Shown: positions 1-11,500 of the stretch, piece after piece
Numbering within the stretch: position 1 is the first letter of the stretch
Layout of the letters: every line of letters begins with the position of its first letter
Origin: Microglena sp. YARC
Taxonomy: Eukaryota > Chlorophyta > Chlorophyceae > Chlamydomonadales > Chlamydomonadaceae
NCBI GenBank assembly: GCA_022414725.1
Contig: CM039463.1
Span: 89,064,823 to 89,128,822 of the forward strand
Direction: 5' to 3'
DNA: 64,000 nt
Program-made: the position numbers and the translations under genes
The notes under the pieces: model-generated
What the model was told of the DNA's origin: nothing
The model's database searches: none
What the model saw: only the letters and a program-made list of their open reading frames with translations

Positions 1-1252
1 TAGCAGGGGCATCCAAACATACGTAATAAACGACACATCAGGTTTCACCCCATAAAACAACTCAAAGGGTGTCTTGCGTCCCTGGTTAGGCAGACGGTTT
101 CTAAGGTAACAAGCAGCCAGGAAGGCATAGGGCCAAAAGGACTTAGTAAGCTTAGACTCCAAGTGGATACTCCTAGCTATATTCTGAAGGACCCCATTAT
201 ACCTTTCCACAGTTGCATTCTGCTGTGCAGTGTATGCCAAAGACAACTCATGTACTGCCCCAACCGATTCTAACCAATCCTCGAACCATTTAACTATAAA
301 CTCTTTAGCCCTGTCAGATCTCAGACACTTAAAGGCAAACCCCTGCAGCTGATTTGACCATCTGAGGATGATAGTCTGGACTGCTAAGGGAGCTTCATCC
401 TTGGTCCTCAAGCACAATACCTCAGCATAGCCAGAGAATTGGTCTACAAGGCACAAGATATAAAACTCCCCACGAAGACCCCTAATATGAACCGGTCCCA
501 TGATATCCAAGTGAAGGCGTTGGAGGGGTGCAAGGACCTCAGTCATGCTTTCTTTAGGAAAAGGGAGACGCTTTCCCTTAGCCTTTTGACAAGCATCACA
601 TGGGATCTTACCCATCTTTTGTACTTGATGAAGGCTGAGGGGTAAGTTCTTAACCATACCACGCTTGACAAGGTTGTGCAAGGCATCATAACCGGGATGA
701 CCCAGTCGCCTATGCCACAACCATGCAGGAGTGGTAGGGATAATAACTCCACCGTCCTCATCAACATCAAGTGCAAAAGCTGGATAATATTCAGCAACCC
801 TCAAACAACGACTGGAGGTGTGACAAGGCCTACATGCAAACTTATACACACCATCACTGGAAGCAGGAAAGGACCAGAGCACAGAAGAGCCCTGAGTGGC
901 AGTACAACTAATACTATCAAAAGCAATCTTGCAGTGGAGGGAATGAGCTACAGCATTTACGGACAGGAGATTTACTGGACAGTGGGGTATGTATAGAACA
1001 TTGGTTAAGGTGATTGATGTTGGTAACCAATCACTACATAACACAATGGACCCCATACCCTCTGACCGTTGAATCACCCCATCAGCAAATCGAACTGCAG
1101 GCCCAACAGCAGAGGATTCAAACACAGTGAACAACGACCTATCACCTTTGATTGACATCCCAGCTCCCGAGTCCACATGCCAGATACCTTCAGAAAGACT
1201 TGGGCTGCAAATGTTTGAGAACTTAGTCGTGCAAGAAAATAGGACAGAGCTT
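1..1252 (-). CDS. Copia-type pol, protease-integrase part (runs off left edge)
   Basis: One open minus-strand frame of about 417 codons reads from about 1252 to base 1 without a stop and continues outside the window, where reverse transcriptase and RNase H are expected. In order it shows the aspartic protease motif WHVDSGAG (near 1165), the GAG-pre-integrase signature LWHRRLGHPG with a downstream CDAC (an H-x4-H ... C-x2-C zinc site, about 720-590), and an integrase core with LHLDIMG (first Asp), LRSDRAKEF (second Asp) and NATVER (Glu). I count 35 residues between the second Asp and the Glu, as in DD35E integrases, followed by RLPNQGRKTPFELF. The protease-GAGpre-IN order is that of Ty1/Copia elements. 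The frame is intact, so the copy is young or under selection. Gag is not joined to it: an inverted LTR-like block lies directly upstream. Confidence 0.93.
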
Positions 1253-1645
1253 ACCTCCTGTCAGCATGAATTGCGGTGCTCTCACGCGTTTTATGACTTG
1301 GTGACTACTTATGTACTTCCTTAGAACTATCGGCCCAGACAGTGTTTCTGTCTGTACTGTGTCAGCTTCCCGTAGACTGTGTCATCCTTCATGACACGGT
1401 GACAGCTTCCTGTTGACTGCGTCATCGGTCTCTCACTGACACACTCTGTATAGCCGGTGCCTGGCTTAAGATTCCTGACTTAGGGTCTAGTCAGGTTACA
1501 GGCATCCGCCTCTCCCACCGCTGGTGTTCTTTGGCATCCGCCTGTCCTTGTAACGCTATTCTTGTCTCCGTGTATAGATTGGCGCGTCTGTCTCCGCTGC
1601 ATACATCTCTCTCCACTCTTCGAAGTGCTTTCTAGCTGATACCTC
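1253..1645 (+). repeat. LTR-like block, inverted relative to 3868-4268
   Basis: This block starts TGTCAGCATGAATTGCGGTG and is the reverse-complement counterpart of 3868-4268. Both share the segments around the GCAGCGGAGACAGACGCGCC stretch and the TCACCAAGTCATAAAACGC stretch. It separates gag (1646-3772) from protease-integrase (1-1252), where a normal Copia element has continuous coding sequence. It could be an inverted LTR created by rearrangement, or the long terminal inverted repeat of another element. Confidence 0.75.
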
Positions 1646-3772
1646 CTAGTTCTTTGAAATGGCGTACCCATCGATCTGAGCCTGCAAGGACGACAGCTGC
1701 TTACGTGTAAGCGACCCTGGAAGGGCCAAAGCTACGGGCACCGGTTCAGAACCAGGTGCACGTCCCTTGGCCTTTCTGAGTTCCGGATACTTTGTAAAGC
1801 AGCGGTCTTCCGAGTGGCTCGTTTTCGAACGACAGGGTCCCCAAGTGCAATCCAAGCGCCTCTTGGTGCCCCCGGAAGTCTGAGAACCAGATCCCTTGCC
1901 CCGCTGGAAAGCAGCATTAGCAGGGATCTGGGGAGGGTCGCGGGACCAGCCAGGATGCCTTGGATCAGACCTGGGGAGAGACACATTTAAGAAATCTAAC
2001 GATCTATAAGCATCAAGACAAGACCAGTAGTCTACGGTCTTGTTCTGGTACAACTCAAAGCCAAACTGGAGGCGCAGCGAATCGAATCGAGGGTGAGTGA
2101 TGCCATTGATTATAGTGTGCATCGCGTGACGCTGCGGCTGCGGGTATCCCGCACTGCGAAGATCAGTGCACAACTGCCGCACCCTGCGAAAGAACACATC
2201 CACGGGTTCAGAGTTGTTCATGGTCACACTACGAAGCTCAACAAGCATGAGGGGAACCCGAGCAGCAAGGGCATCAGAATGCTGCCTCTTGATATGCAGT
2301 AAGATATCGCGAGGAGTAGCAAAATCCTGATACACCTGTACCATCGGTTCCGTCATGTGCGCGAGCATCATGGTGAGACACATGAACTCCTGGCGTGCAA
2401 GGGGCAGGGTACTAAATCCTAACAGTGCAGGATCTACACGAGTCTGACTAGGAGAGGCAGGTGGTGAGGCAACAGGCGAAAACGGCGTGGCATCATACAT
2501 AGCGCGAACCGACAGAAAGTACTCGGCAGCGATGCCAGCATCATATGCACGCTGGTCATCAAGGTTCTCAATCTCATCCAAAGAACTCGCAACATTTACG
2601 AGTAGCTCAAAAATGCCTAGGAGGTACAAAGCTAAGAGGAACTTTGGCAAACTGGTACTTGCGTAGATTTGCATTTCGAACTCCCAATCCACCAAAGGTA
2701 GCACCACCAGGAGGGGGGTAGTCAATCCCTGCCTGCACAGGCCCCAGATAAGCACGGCATGCATGACCCAACTCAGAGAACACCATCACTCGCCTAGCCC
2801 GCCCCTTCGTATCTAGATTAGCCCGAGTGGCAGCCTGATCCATCCTACCGTACAAAGTGCGGTCCAAGGACACCAGCTTTCTGCGCCTGGCGAATTTGGC
2901 GGCAACTCCGCACATCCATGCGCGAAGGTGTGGAGCCATCAAGCAGGTGCTCCCAGGATAAGCATCCCAGCGAGCGATTCGGGTAGTAGGGCAGGGGGGA
3001 GGAAAAGGAGAAGGGGCAGGAGGCTGATCCACCGGTGGAGGTGGAGGTGGATTCAGGGAGGGGCCAGCAGCATCGCTGTGGACACTCGAGGCAGCAGCAG
3101 CAGTCTCACGAGACCGCGTGTGGTAGCCAGCCAGAGCTCGCTCAGAAGGGTTGCGAACAAAGGGGAGGGGAGGAATCAAAGGACCAAGTGACGAGCTTCT
3201 CAGCAAAGTCGGCATAGCCAACTCAGGTACCGCAGGTGGATGCAGTGGAGCAGTCGGAGGCTTGTAGACAGGAGGAGGAGGAGGAGGAGGAGGAGCCGAC
3301 TGGTGCTCAAACACCGGAGACTCAAAAACACGAGTGGCAGTGGAAGGTGTGACTCCACCGAAGTCACCACTCCGCGCACTCTGTAGGTCTTCCTCTTCGT
3401 CGTCATCGTCATCCTCAGTGTAGTTGCCATCTTCATGCTTATGGCGAGCCAGATCAGCATTGTCATACTCAAAACGGGCATCAGGAGGCGGAGGAGAAGA
3501 CTTGTATTTGATGATCTGAGTCGAGACGCAGCATAGACGCATCAGAATATCCTCTACCTCAGGAAGGAGGCGTTGGACAAGAGGAGAAGGAGGGAGAGAA
3601 ATGGAGGTTTGGTAGGGGGGATGTCTTCCATGATGGCGGAAGGAGACTCATCTAAGGCAGCAGAGGCCGCTGGCGCGCAATCATCAAGCCAATCAGTGGA
3701 ACACGAGTCTTGAACGGAAGAATGCGGTCGCAGCCATTGGATACAATGACGCTCTCCATACCGCGCGACCAA
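1646..3772 (-). pseudogene. Copia-type gag with a frameshift
   Basis: Minus-strand coding sequence lies in two overlapping frames (about 3542-2607 and 2764-1646), so one frameshift separates an N-terminal part from the rest. The N-terminal part is rich in Pro, Ser and acidic residues (long PPPPP runs and a DDDDEEED stretch). The C-terminal 372-residue frame resembles the UBN2/Copia gag polyprotein (segments such as LLHIKRQHSDALA and VFFRRVRQLCTDLR). It ends in a zinc-knuckle-like C-x4-C-x5-H-x4-C motif (CTWGPCRSKTSHSEDRC). A further N-terminal stretch near 3772-3560 (DWLDDCAPAAS...) recurs in the second copy at about 6880-6700. Gag would form the virus-like particle that packages the element RNA. 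The frameshift argues against a functional copy. Confidence 0.8.
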
Positions 3773-3867
3773 GACAAACCATTATGTGGGGTTAGCTTTT
3801 CGAAGCCGGCAGGAGGCCCACGCGGAAGTTGCATTATAAAGCAGTGGTAGATCGAGATGAAGCCCAG

Positions 3868-4268
3868 AACCTATCAGCTATTAAGCACTTCTAAGAGTGG
3901 ACAGAGATGTATGCAGCGGAGACAGACGCGCCAATCTATACACAGAGACGAGAATAACGTTACAAGCAAGGACGTACACTAAAGGACACCAGCGGTGGGC
4001 GAAGTGGATGCCTGTAACCTGAATAGACCCTAAGCCCGGATCTTGTCACCCTGACACCGTTTAACACAGGACATGTCAGGGAGAGACCGATAAGACACAG
4101 AGAGACAGGCAGTCAATAGGAAGCTGACACTAAGTCACTAAAGGATGACTCAGTTCTACGGGAAGCTATCACTATGGGAAGCTATCAGGGCCGATAGTTC
4201 TAAGGGAGTACATAAGTAGTCACCAAGTCATAAAACGCTTGAGAGCACCGCAATTCATGCTAACAGAA
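3868..4268 (-). repeat. LTR-like block upstream of gag
   Basis: Read on the minus strand it starts TGTTAGCATGAATTGCGGTG just upstream of gag, as a 5' LTR should. It is about 400 bp and matches 1253-1645 in the opposite orientation, and 5098-5480 and 7018-7318 more loosely. I could not fix its inner end, and saw no clear primer-binding site. Confidence 0.7.
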
Positions 4269-5097
4269 GGGAAACAACTACTACACTCCACAAAAAGTTC
4301 CAATCACATGAGGGGCTGGTGATCTAAAAACAGTGTGGAGTAAAAAGAAATAGCTAATCTATGATGAGCTCCACCGAACGAACCATCTGCCTATGGAACT
4401 AAGAGTCAGAAACCATTAAGACGCTATAACGGTGTTCTGAATTAAGTACCACCTTCCACCAAAACCAAGAAAGACAGCTGAAAGGAAGCTGCCTAAACAA
4501 AGCGTCGTAACGCTCCACCAATCTAGACTACCCTATAAGTCAGTCTAGGAGGTGCTGAGGAATAGGCACTCACACATAGGGCCATGTTAACCTACGTATG
4601 AGAACCAGCAGCACCTAAAACAATGAATCCTGGGTTGACTGTAACACCCCAGCCATACGCAGTATCAAACTAGACCAGTGTTCAAGATCATCACTTGCGC
4701 TATCGGCAACGGCTACGTCATCACAGTGACTATAAGGCAATGGACCTGATCCAGGTACCACTATGATCGAAGGCTGTCTAAATCCTAAAGCTTCACCGCT
4801 AAAACGTGGCACAAAGGAGGGCCTGGCGACCCCCTGAGATTCGGCTAAGATTATAGTTGGATATCCAACTCCCACCCGCCCTAAAACTTCACACACAATA
4901 CAGCAAGATCAGGCCCTGGTCTAGAATGCAACAATGATACATCCCAGCCAGGCCAGCCAACAACAATTGGGGTTGTTAAAGGGCGTAGGGAATTACCGGT
5001 AACACATAACATATCACCGTTTGATGACAGGAGGGATGCAAGCGGGCACGGGGACCCATACTAATGGGAGAACCCAGAAAGACAGTTTAGAACTTGT
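4269..5097. other. Spacer between the two Copia-related copies
   Basis: I see no recognisable gene. A 93-codon minus-strand open stretch (4896-4615) matches nothing I know. The stretch recurs in noisy form at about 13745-14640. Confidence 0.5.
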
Positions 5098-5480
5098 CAG
5101 CATGAATTGCGGTGCTCTCACGCGTTTTATGACTTGGTGACTACTTATGTACTTCCTTAGAACTATCGGTCCTGACAGTACTATGTCAGCTTACTGTTGA
5201 CTGCGTCATCGGTTCTTCTGACACGCGCTGTCTAACCTGTACCCTGATCAGGTTCCAGGCTACCGCCCCCCTTTCCTCCGCTGGTGTCCCTTTATGGTTC
5301 CACTATCTTTTGTAATAATTATTCTCGTCTCCGCATTTATAGATTGGCGTGCTGCACACACTAAGTCCACTCTCCGGAGTGTTATCCAAGCTGATAGAAC
5401 TGAACTGGAGATAGAGAGTACATCACTACTCACTACTAACTGGCGCAACATTGGAAACCCAAATATAATAACCCTTACTC
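5098..5480 (+). repeat. Second-copy LTR-like block, plus orientation
   Basis: It begins GTCAGCATGAATTGCGGTGC like 1253 and stays alignable for about 300 bp. Its partner at 7018-7318 is again inverted, so both Copia-related copies carry opposed, not direct, terminal blocks. Confidence 0.65.
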
Positions 5481-5499
5481 ACCAGGGAATACCCAACCA

Positions 5500-5830
5500 G
5501 TCTACCAAATAATGCCTTTCTAACTAGCTTGTTGCGTGACTGCCCAATACTAAGATTACATAGCAAGGGCAAACAAACAAACGCAACAACGACACATCAG
5601 GTGCAACCCCAAAGAAAAGCTCCGAAGGAGTCTTGTCTCCTTAGATGAACACGCGATTGCGAAGATAACACACTAGCACCATGCTTAGCAGTGTCATCAT
5701 CAACAACTCATGCATGCCCCAACTAATCGAGATCAACCATGCCTCTATACCACTTAACTAAACATTCCTAAGCCCTATCAGAACTCAAACACTTGAACCC
5801 AAACTCACGTAGCTAAGGCATACACCTAAG
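5500..5830 (-). pseudogene. Decayed Copia integrase remnant
   Basis: Side-by-side reading shows this is a damaged relative of bases 1-330. Shared pieces include ACGACACATCAGGT, CAACTCATG..TGCCCCAA, and AGCCCTRTCAGA followed by CTCARACACTT. Internal deletions and stops remove any frame. It lies on the same strand and in the same order relative to gag as expected for pol downstream of gag. Confidence 0.65.
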
Positions 5831-5899
5831 GGGGGAACCAGGGGCACGGGAAGACAAAGTAGTAACCTCTGACGAACCACGGAACGCACCCAGGGGTCA

Positions 5900-6995
5900 C
5901 AAGGAGCCTAAGAGAGAAAAATATCCACCAAGATATCATGCCAAAGATCCTCCACGGCCGCTGGACTAGGGCCAGGACGGCGTCCACTGCGGCCTGTAGC
6001 ATGGGCGAAGTCCGGCGCTGCGAGACCTGGGATCACAGAAGGTGGGGAAGCGTTAGGTCGAAGTCGAGATTTGAGGTATGGGAAAAAAGGAGACGAGAAT
6101 GACAGTGCAGCAAGTCGCACCTGGTGCAGAAAATCGCACCAATGGCAGAAAATCGCAAATCGCAAGGGCAGAATTCGAACATTTATCGCTAGGATGCGAA
6201 GAGCAGAGCCGAGGCATGTAAAGGTCCTAATATCCCGCCGTCGATGATCAGTCAATCTCAAGTCCCCCCTCTATCGCTCGACTCACCCGGTTGGGGGGTA
6301 GAGGGAGCAGCACCCGTAGTGGTGCTGACCATACCCCCTGCTTCCTACCACCTCCAGAATCTCCAGGTCCAGACGCGTAGGTCGTCCTCCTCTGGCGAAT
6401 CCTACGGCAGTGCCGGCGATCCGCCAGTTTGATCGAAAAATTTCTCCAGAAGGTAGCACAGAGCCACTAGAGCGCAAGCTCATGCAGGAGCCGACCGTCG
6501 GCTGGGCAGAGCAAAGGGGGCAAAGACGACGTAGACATCAGCAGGGAGCTTGGTCGGCTTGGCAACCTCCGGTATGCAGGCAGAGCCTCAAACACCGGAG
6601 AAAGGTTAGCGACGTCAAGGACGCGAGCAGACGAAGACGGGGTATCTCCACCGATGTCCAGGCTAGTCGCCGACTTGAGTCTGCACGTCACAGTCATCTA
6701 CGACAGACGGGAGGAGGCGACAGACGGCAGGGGGGAAAAGGAAGAGAAGATGGAGGAATGACCGGGGGGGTTACTTCCACGATGGCGGAAGGACTCTCAT
6801 GACCGCTAGCAGAGGCAGCTGGTGCACAAACGTCTAGCCAATCATCAAGAGGAGCCGTTCCTCCGTTGGAAGGATTGGTCGCAGCCATCGCTGAGAATGA
6901 TACTGCGCATCCCGCGCGTCAGGAAAGACCATCCATGTCATGGAGTTTCTCAAAATGGCGGGAGGTCCTCGCGGAAGTTGCATCGCAAAGCAGTG
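5900..6995 (-). pseudogene. Decayed Copia gag remnant (second copy)
   Basis: Minus-strand fragments match the gag N-terminus of the first copy (DDWLDVCAPAASASGHESPSA against DWLDDCAPAASAALDESPSA) and the leader start MQLPR. Many stops and frame changes are present. The same block recurs in noisy form at about 15535-16720. Confidence 0.6.
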
Positions 6996-7017
6996 GTAGT
7001 AAATGAAGGGCCGTATA

Positions 7018-7318
7018 ACCTATCAGCTTGGATAACACTCCGTAGAGGGGACTTTGTGTGTGCAGCACGCCAATCTATAAATGCGGAGACGAGAATAAGT
7101 TACAAGCATAGGAGACCCATTAAGGGGCACCAGTGGAGGAAAGGGGGCGGTAGCCTGGAACCTGATCAGGGTACAGGCTAGACAGCGCGTGTCAGAAGAA
7201 CCGATGACGCAGTCAACAGGAAGCTGACATAGTACTGTCAGGACCGATAGTTCTAAGGGAGTACACAAGGAGTCACCAAGACATAAAACAAGCGAGAGCA
7301 CCGCTATTCATGCTGATA
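7018..7318 (-). repeat. Second-copy LTR-like block, minus orientation
   Basis: It is the reverse complement of the 5098-5400 block (shared CCAATCTATAAATGCGGAGA and CCGATAGTTCTAAGGGAGTA). It sits upstream of the gag remnant when read on the minus strand. Confidence 0.65.
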
Positions 7319-7898
7319 AAGGAGGAATGGGAATAATTTGCTCGTGAGTTGTGGCAATCCTGAGGGGTTATTCAAAAATGTTACGAGTCACATCTTGTAC
7401 ACAGATTTAAGGGGGCTGTTAAGATGGAAACGTATATTTGGGATCGAGAGGGAGATACCGACACTCAATCGAACGAACATTTACCACTACCCCTATTGAC
7501 CACGGCAGACCACCCCCTGCCATGGTCGTTTAGGTGGAGCCAAGGAGACATAAAAACATAACTAGATAACCACAACGAGGGCGCAGACAATGCCCCCTAG
7601 CCTGACACTAGCATCCCAAACATGCATAAGGGTCACAACTCTTTGGCAGGAGTGGCAACGCCATTTAAACCGAATCCTCGGCATCGCTGGTTGATTTCGG
7701 GAAACCCACCTCCAGGGGTGAAATACTGAAATACCTTTCGTAACCAAAACAAAAAATCACAAGGACCAAAGCACTCGATCTGATTGAGAGCCAAGCTCAA
7801 AACTGCGCTTCGCTATTTGATTTTGTCTTGATGTAATACCACCCGGAAATGAGTTGATCGTTATTTCGATTTTAAATTGGGAATTTGGGGGGGGAGGT

Positions 7899-7929
<31 letters not shown>

Positions 7930-10500
7930 CGGGCTGAAGAGACCATATGGTTTGTGTAATAAAGCAGCAATAATATAGGTTTAAACCCCTGTTGATTTGA
8001 GATGTAAAATATGAGAAGTTGATCAATGAATCCAATAGCTACAAAAAAACGTTAAAACGTAAAGACGGAGGTGTCTATAAAGCAGCAATAATATAGGTAA
8101 TAAGTACCGTAAATGGAGTAAGTGGGCAGGGAATGGGTCGGTAGCTGGGGCTGGGCTGGGGCTGGGTGGTTGCCGGCAATAGGATGGGGGCTGGATAGAT
8201 GATTAGTCGGTTACCTACTTGTCCACCAATTATACGTCACCAGTTTCTCGCGAATATGTCCAAGACAAGCCCCCCCGGCCTCACGATTTGCTACCTCTGG
8301 ACTGTAACACGCATACGTACATCACATGGCATGATGGCAGCATCACAGGCTTGCATTGTTGCCGTTCTAGCTTCGACATCCATACATCTCTCCGTCCATA
8401 GCATTATTTTCGGCTCCGAGCAACGTATTCTAGACAGCTCCCCTAACGGACTATTCAGCCAAATCTCACGCGATCTAGTGCACCTTGAAGCTGCCACAAT
8501 CAGCCGTCTAGAACTGCTGACATGTTTGCGTTTAGCACAGTGGCAGACTCACAGCTGTCTAGAAGCTGCCAAGAAAAGCCCAATAAAAAAGCCTTTCATC
8601 TCTCCATGCACTTCCTCCAGAGTTTTGCCCGATCGGCATAGTGTCCATTCTTTTGTACAAGGTACACTCGAATCTTGCATCGCTAGCCTCGCAAGTAACG
8701 ACATGAATGGACAGGCGTTATAATGGCAGGAAAAGCCCTCGCTCCTCGGTTGTTTTTAGGTATTAGGGGTCAACACTTTTTTTACTCTTATCATATTCAT
8801 ATCATACAATTGGCAGGTCAAATTGGCCCAGCACAAGCCCACGCCACCTGAGGTGGGTCTTCGAACCATCCTGAACGGGACAGAAGAGAGCAAACACGCA
8901 AGGAAGCAAACAATTCAATAATACGTCTTGAGTTAACACAGGCCTGCCTATGACGACGATGAAGATGATAAGTGGGTTTGAAGCTTGCTCGGATTGACTG
9001 CTTTAAGTTGCGGGCACATGTGGAGTCCAATAGGCACCAGGATATGGAGTTCAGAAAGGCACCAGGAAGTGGGATCCAATAGGGTATCCGAATATTTTGA
9101 CAGTCTTCTCCTCATACCTGACGGAATATATCGAGTGGTATATACTGGTGAGGCGGTGACCGGGGGGAGGCCCAGGGGGGAGGCCGGGGGAGGCCATCGT
9201 GGTGGGACGCGGGCGCACGCGGGTGCGGACACAGCAAATTCCAGAGCTGAGGCGAGCTGAGGAGGTAAGCTAAGTTGTTTCAGAAATCTGGCAATTCAAG
9301 CCGGCGTGCAACTTCCGATTGCAACGGTCAATTCAATGCCATTAGCAATTCAATGTGTGTCAAGTCCCGTGAAGTACCGTACTGCCCCCACTCCAGGGCT
9401 TCCTTCAAAATGACCCATCAGCCATTTCCCCCGCAGAGCTTTTGTAGATTGCGCTGGAAATCCTGGATGTGACGAAAACTCCTCGCCACCCCGTCTAAAA
9501 TGTGCGGGATTATAATTTATGTCGCATTAGCCCGTGTGGTTTTTTGAACCACCGTGTCCGTGGAAGCGCCTCCCTTCAGTACACAACCGTACTGTTGACA
9601 GAGGTTGGTCCGGGTTGGTCTGCAACTCTGGTCTGCAACGCCTGTCGCGTGCCTTCGGTCTCGACGCTGTTCTGGCTGGATCGAATCCCCTTGCTGGTCA
9701 AAAAAGCGCCGTATGGATGAAGCGCCGTATGGAAGAGGGGTTTAGGAGATGACGCTGGCAACGTCCGAAACCAATGGACAACCGGCAGCACGGAGTTCAA
9801 AAGAAAATCCTACCTGCTGCATGCGCATGGCCGCATGCCCCATGCTAGCTCCAGGGCAGGCGTGCGCCTTGAGAAGTGGGGAGCAAGGGGGAGATAGATA
9901 CTCGACCTCGGAACTTTGAAAAATATCTGCCCAATGATGCGAACAGCTTTTTCTTTCTTGCAAAATTCTGATGCCGACGCCTCGTTTTGTGGCGGAGGTG
10001 CAGGAGCCTCGTTCTCAGCCTCGTTTCGAACAGTCCCCCCGCACCCACCCACCCACCCGCACCCCACCCCACCCCACCACCACTTCTACGTCTGAAAACT
10101 CGATCATTGGAGAGGCCTTCGTTTCTCAGCCTTGTTATAATGGGCGAGCATACTACACCTCGTCGTGAACGTTGTATAGTGTGGCATGAGTTGAGGTGTT
10201 TTGAAGCATGCGAGTTATGAGTCACTGGGCGAGGGAGGTGCGATGATTAAAAAATACGGGTCGGAGGAGAGAACAAATTAAAGCGCAGATGCGCAGAATT
10301 GTGCAGAAAGAAAGAAAGCTTGTTCGCACTTTTGATCGGGTAAGATGTTTGTCAAAGTTCGAGGCTTGCGAGTATGCTCCCACTTCTCAAGCGCCCTGCG
10401 CTGAGCTAGCATGCGCATGCGCAGTTAGGGATTGCTTAGATTCGCTGCTGCCAAGCCGCATTGGGTTCGGACGTTGGCCAGCGCATCTCCTAACCCGGGG
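7319..10500. other. No recognisable gene; ends at the assembly gap
   Basis: The stretch holds a poly-G tract (about 7890-7930), a G-rich GGGGCTGGGCTGG run (about 8145-8170), and a 174-codon plus-strand open frame at 8199-8723 with no motif I recognise. It stops at a short CCCGGGG just before the Ns. The noisy version (17050-20385) continues through a long G-run at the same place, which probably explains why assembly failed here. Confidence 0.5.
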
Positions 10501-11500
10501 NNNNNNNNNNNNNNNNNNNNNNNNNNNNNNNNNNNNNNNNNNNNNNNNNNNNNNNNNNNNNNNNNNNNNNNNNNNNNNNNNNNNNNNNNNNNNNNNNNNN
10601 NNNNNNNNNNNNNNNNNNNNNNNNNNNNNNNNNNNNNNNNNNNNNNNNNNNNNNNNNNNNNNNNNNNNNNNNNNNNNNNNNNNNNNNNNNNNNNNNNNNN
10701 NNNNNNNNNNNNNNNNNNNNNNNNNNNNNNNNNNNNNNNNNNNNNNNNNNNNNNNNNNNNNNNNNNNNNNNNNNNNNNNNNNNNNNNNNNNNNNNNNNNN
10801 NNNNNNNNNNNNNNNNNNNNNNNNNNNNNNNNNNNNNNNNNNNNNNNNNNNNNNNNNNNNNNNNNNNNNNNNNNNNNNNNNNNNNNNNNNNNNNNNNNNN
10901 NNNNNNNNNNNNNNNNNNNNNNNNNNNNNNNNNNNNNNNNNNNNNNNNNNNNNNNNNNNNNNNNNNNNNNNNNNNNNNNNNNNNNNNNNNNNNNNNNNNN
11001 NNNNNNNNNNNNNNNNNNNNNNNNNNNNNNNNNNNNNNNNNNNNNNNNNNNNNNNNNNNNNNNNNNNNNNNNNNNNNNNNNNNNNNNNNNNNNNNNNNNN
11101 NNNNNNNNNNNNNNNNNNNNNNNNNNNNNNNNNNNNNNNNNNNNNNNNNNNNNNNNNNNNNNNNNNNNNNNNNNNNNNNNNNNNNNNNNNNNNNNNNNNN
11201 NNNNNNNNNNNNNNNNNNNNNNNNNNNNNNNNNNNNNNNNNNNNNNNNNNNNNNNNNNNNNNNNNNNNNNNNNNNNNNNNNNNNNNNNNNNNNNNNNNNN
11301 NNNNNNNNNNNNNNNNNNNNNNNNNNNNNNNNNNNNNNNNNNNNNNNNNNNNNNNNNNNNNNNNNNNNNNNNNNNNNNNNNNNNNNNNNNNNNNNNNNNN
11401 NNNNNNNNNNNNNNNNNNNNNNNNNNNNNNNNNNNNNNNNNNNNNNNNNNNNNNNNNNNNNNNNNNNNNNNNNNNNNNNNNNNNNNNNNNNNNNNNNNNN
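10501..11500. other. Assembly gap (1000 N)
   Basis: A run of exactly 1000 N. Open frames spanning it are artefacts. The flanks are a clean sequence on the left and a noisy copy of 2280-10500 on the right. Confidence 1.

Noticed and set aside
6244..6802. Plus-strand frames between 6244 and 6802
   Set aside because: They are antisense to the decayed gag, which is recognisable on the minus strand.
8199..8723. 174-codon open frame as a gene
   Set aside because: No motif, no splice context, skewed composition, and it cannot be confirmed in the noisy copy. It is mentioned only within the unassigned region.
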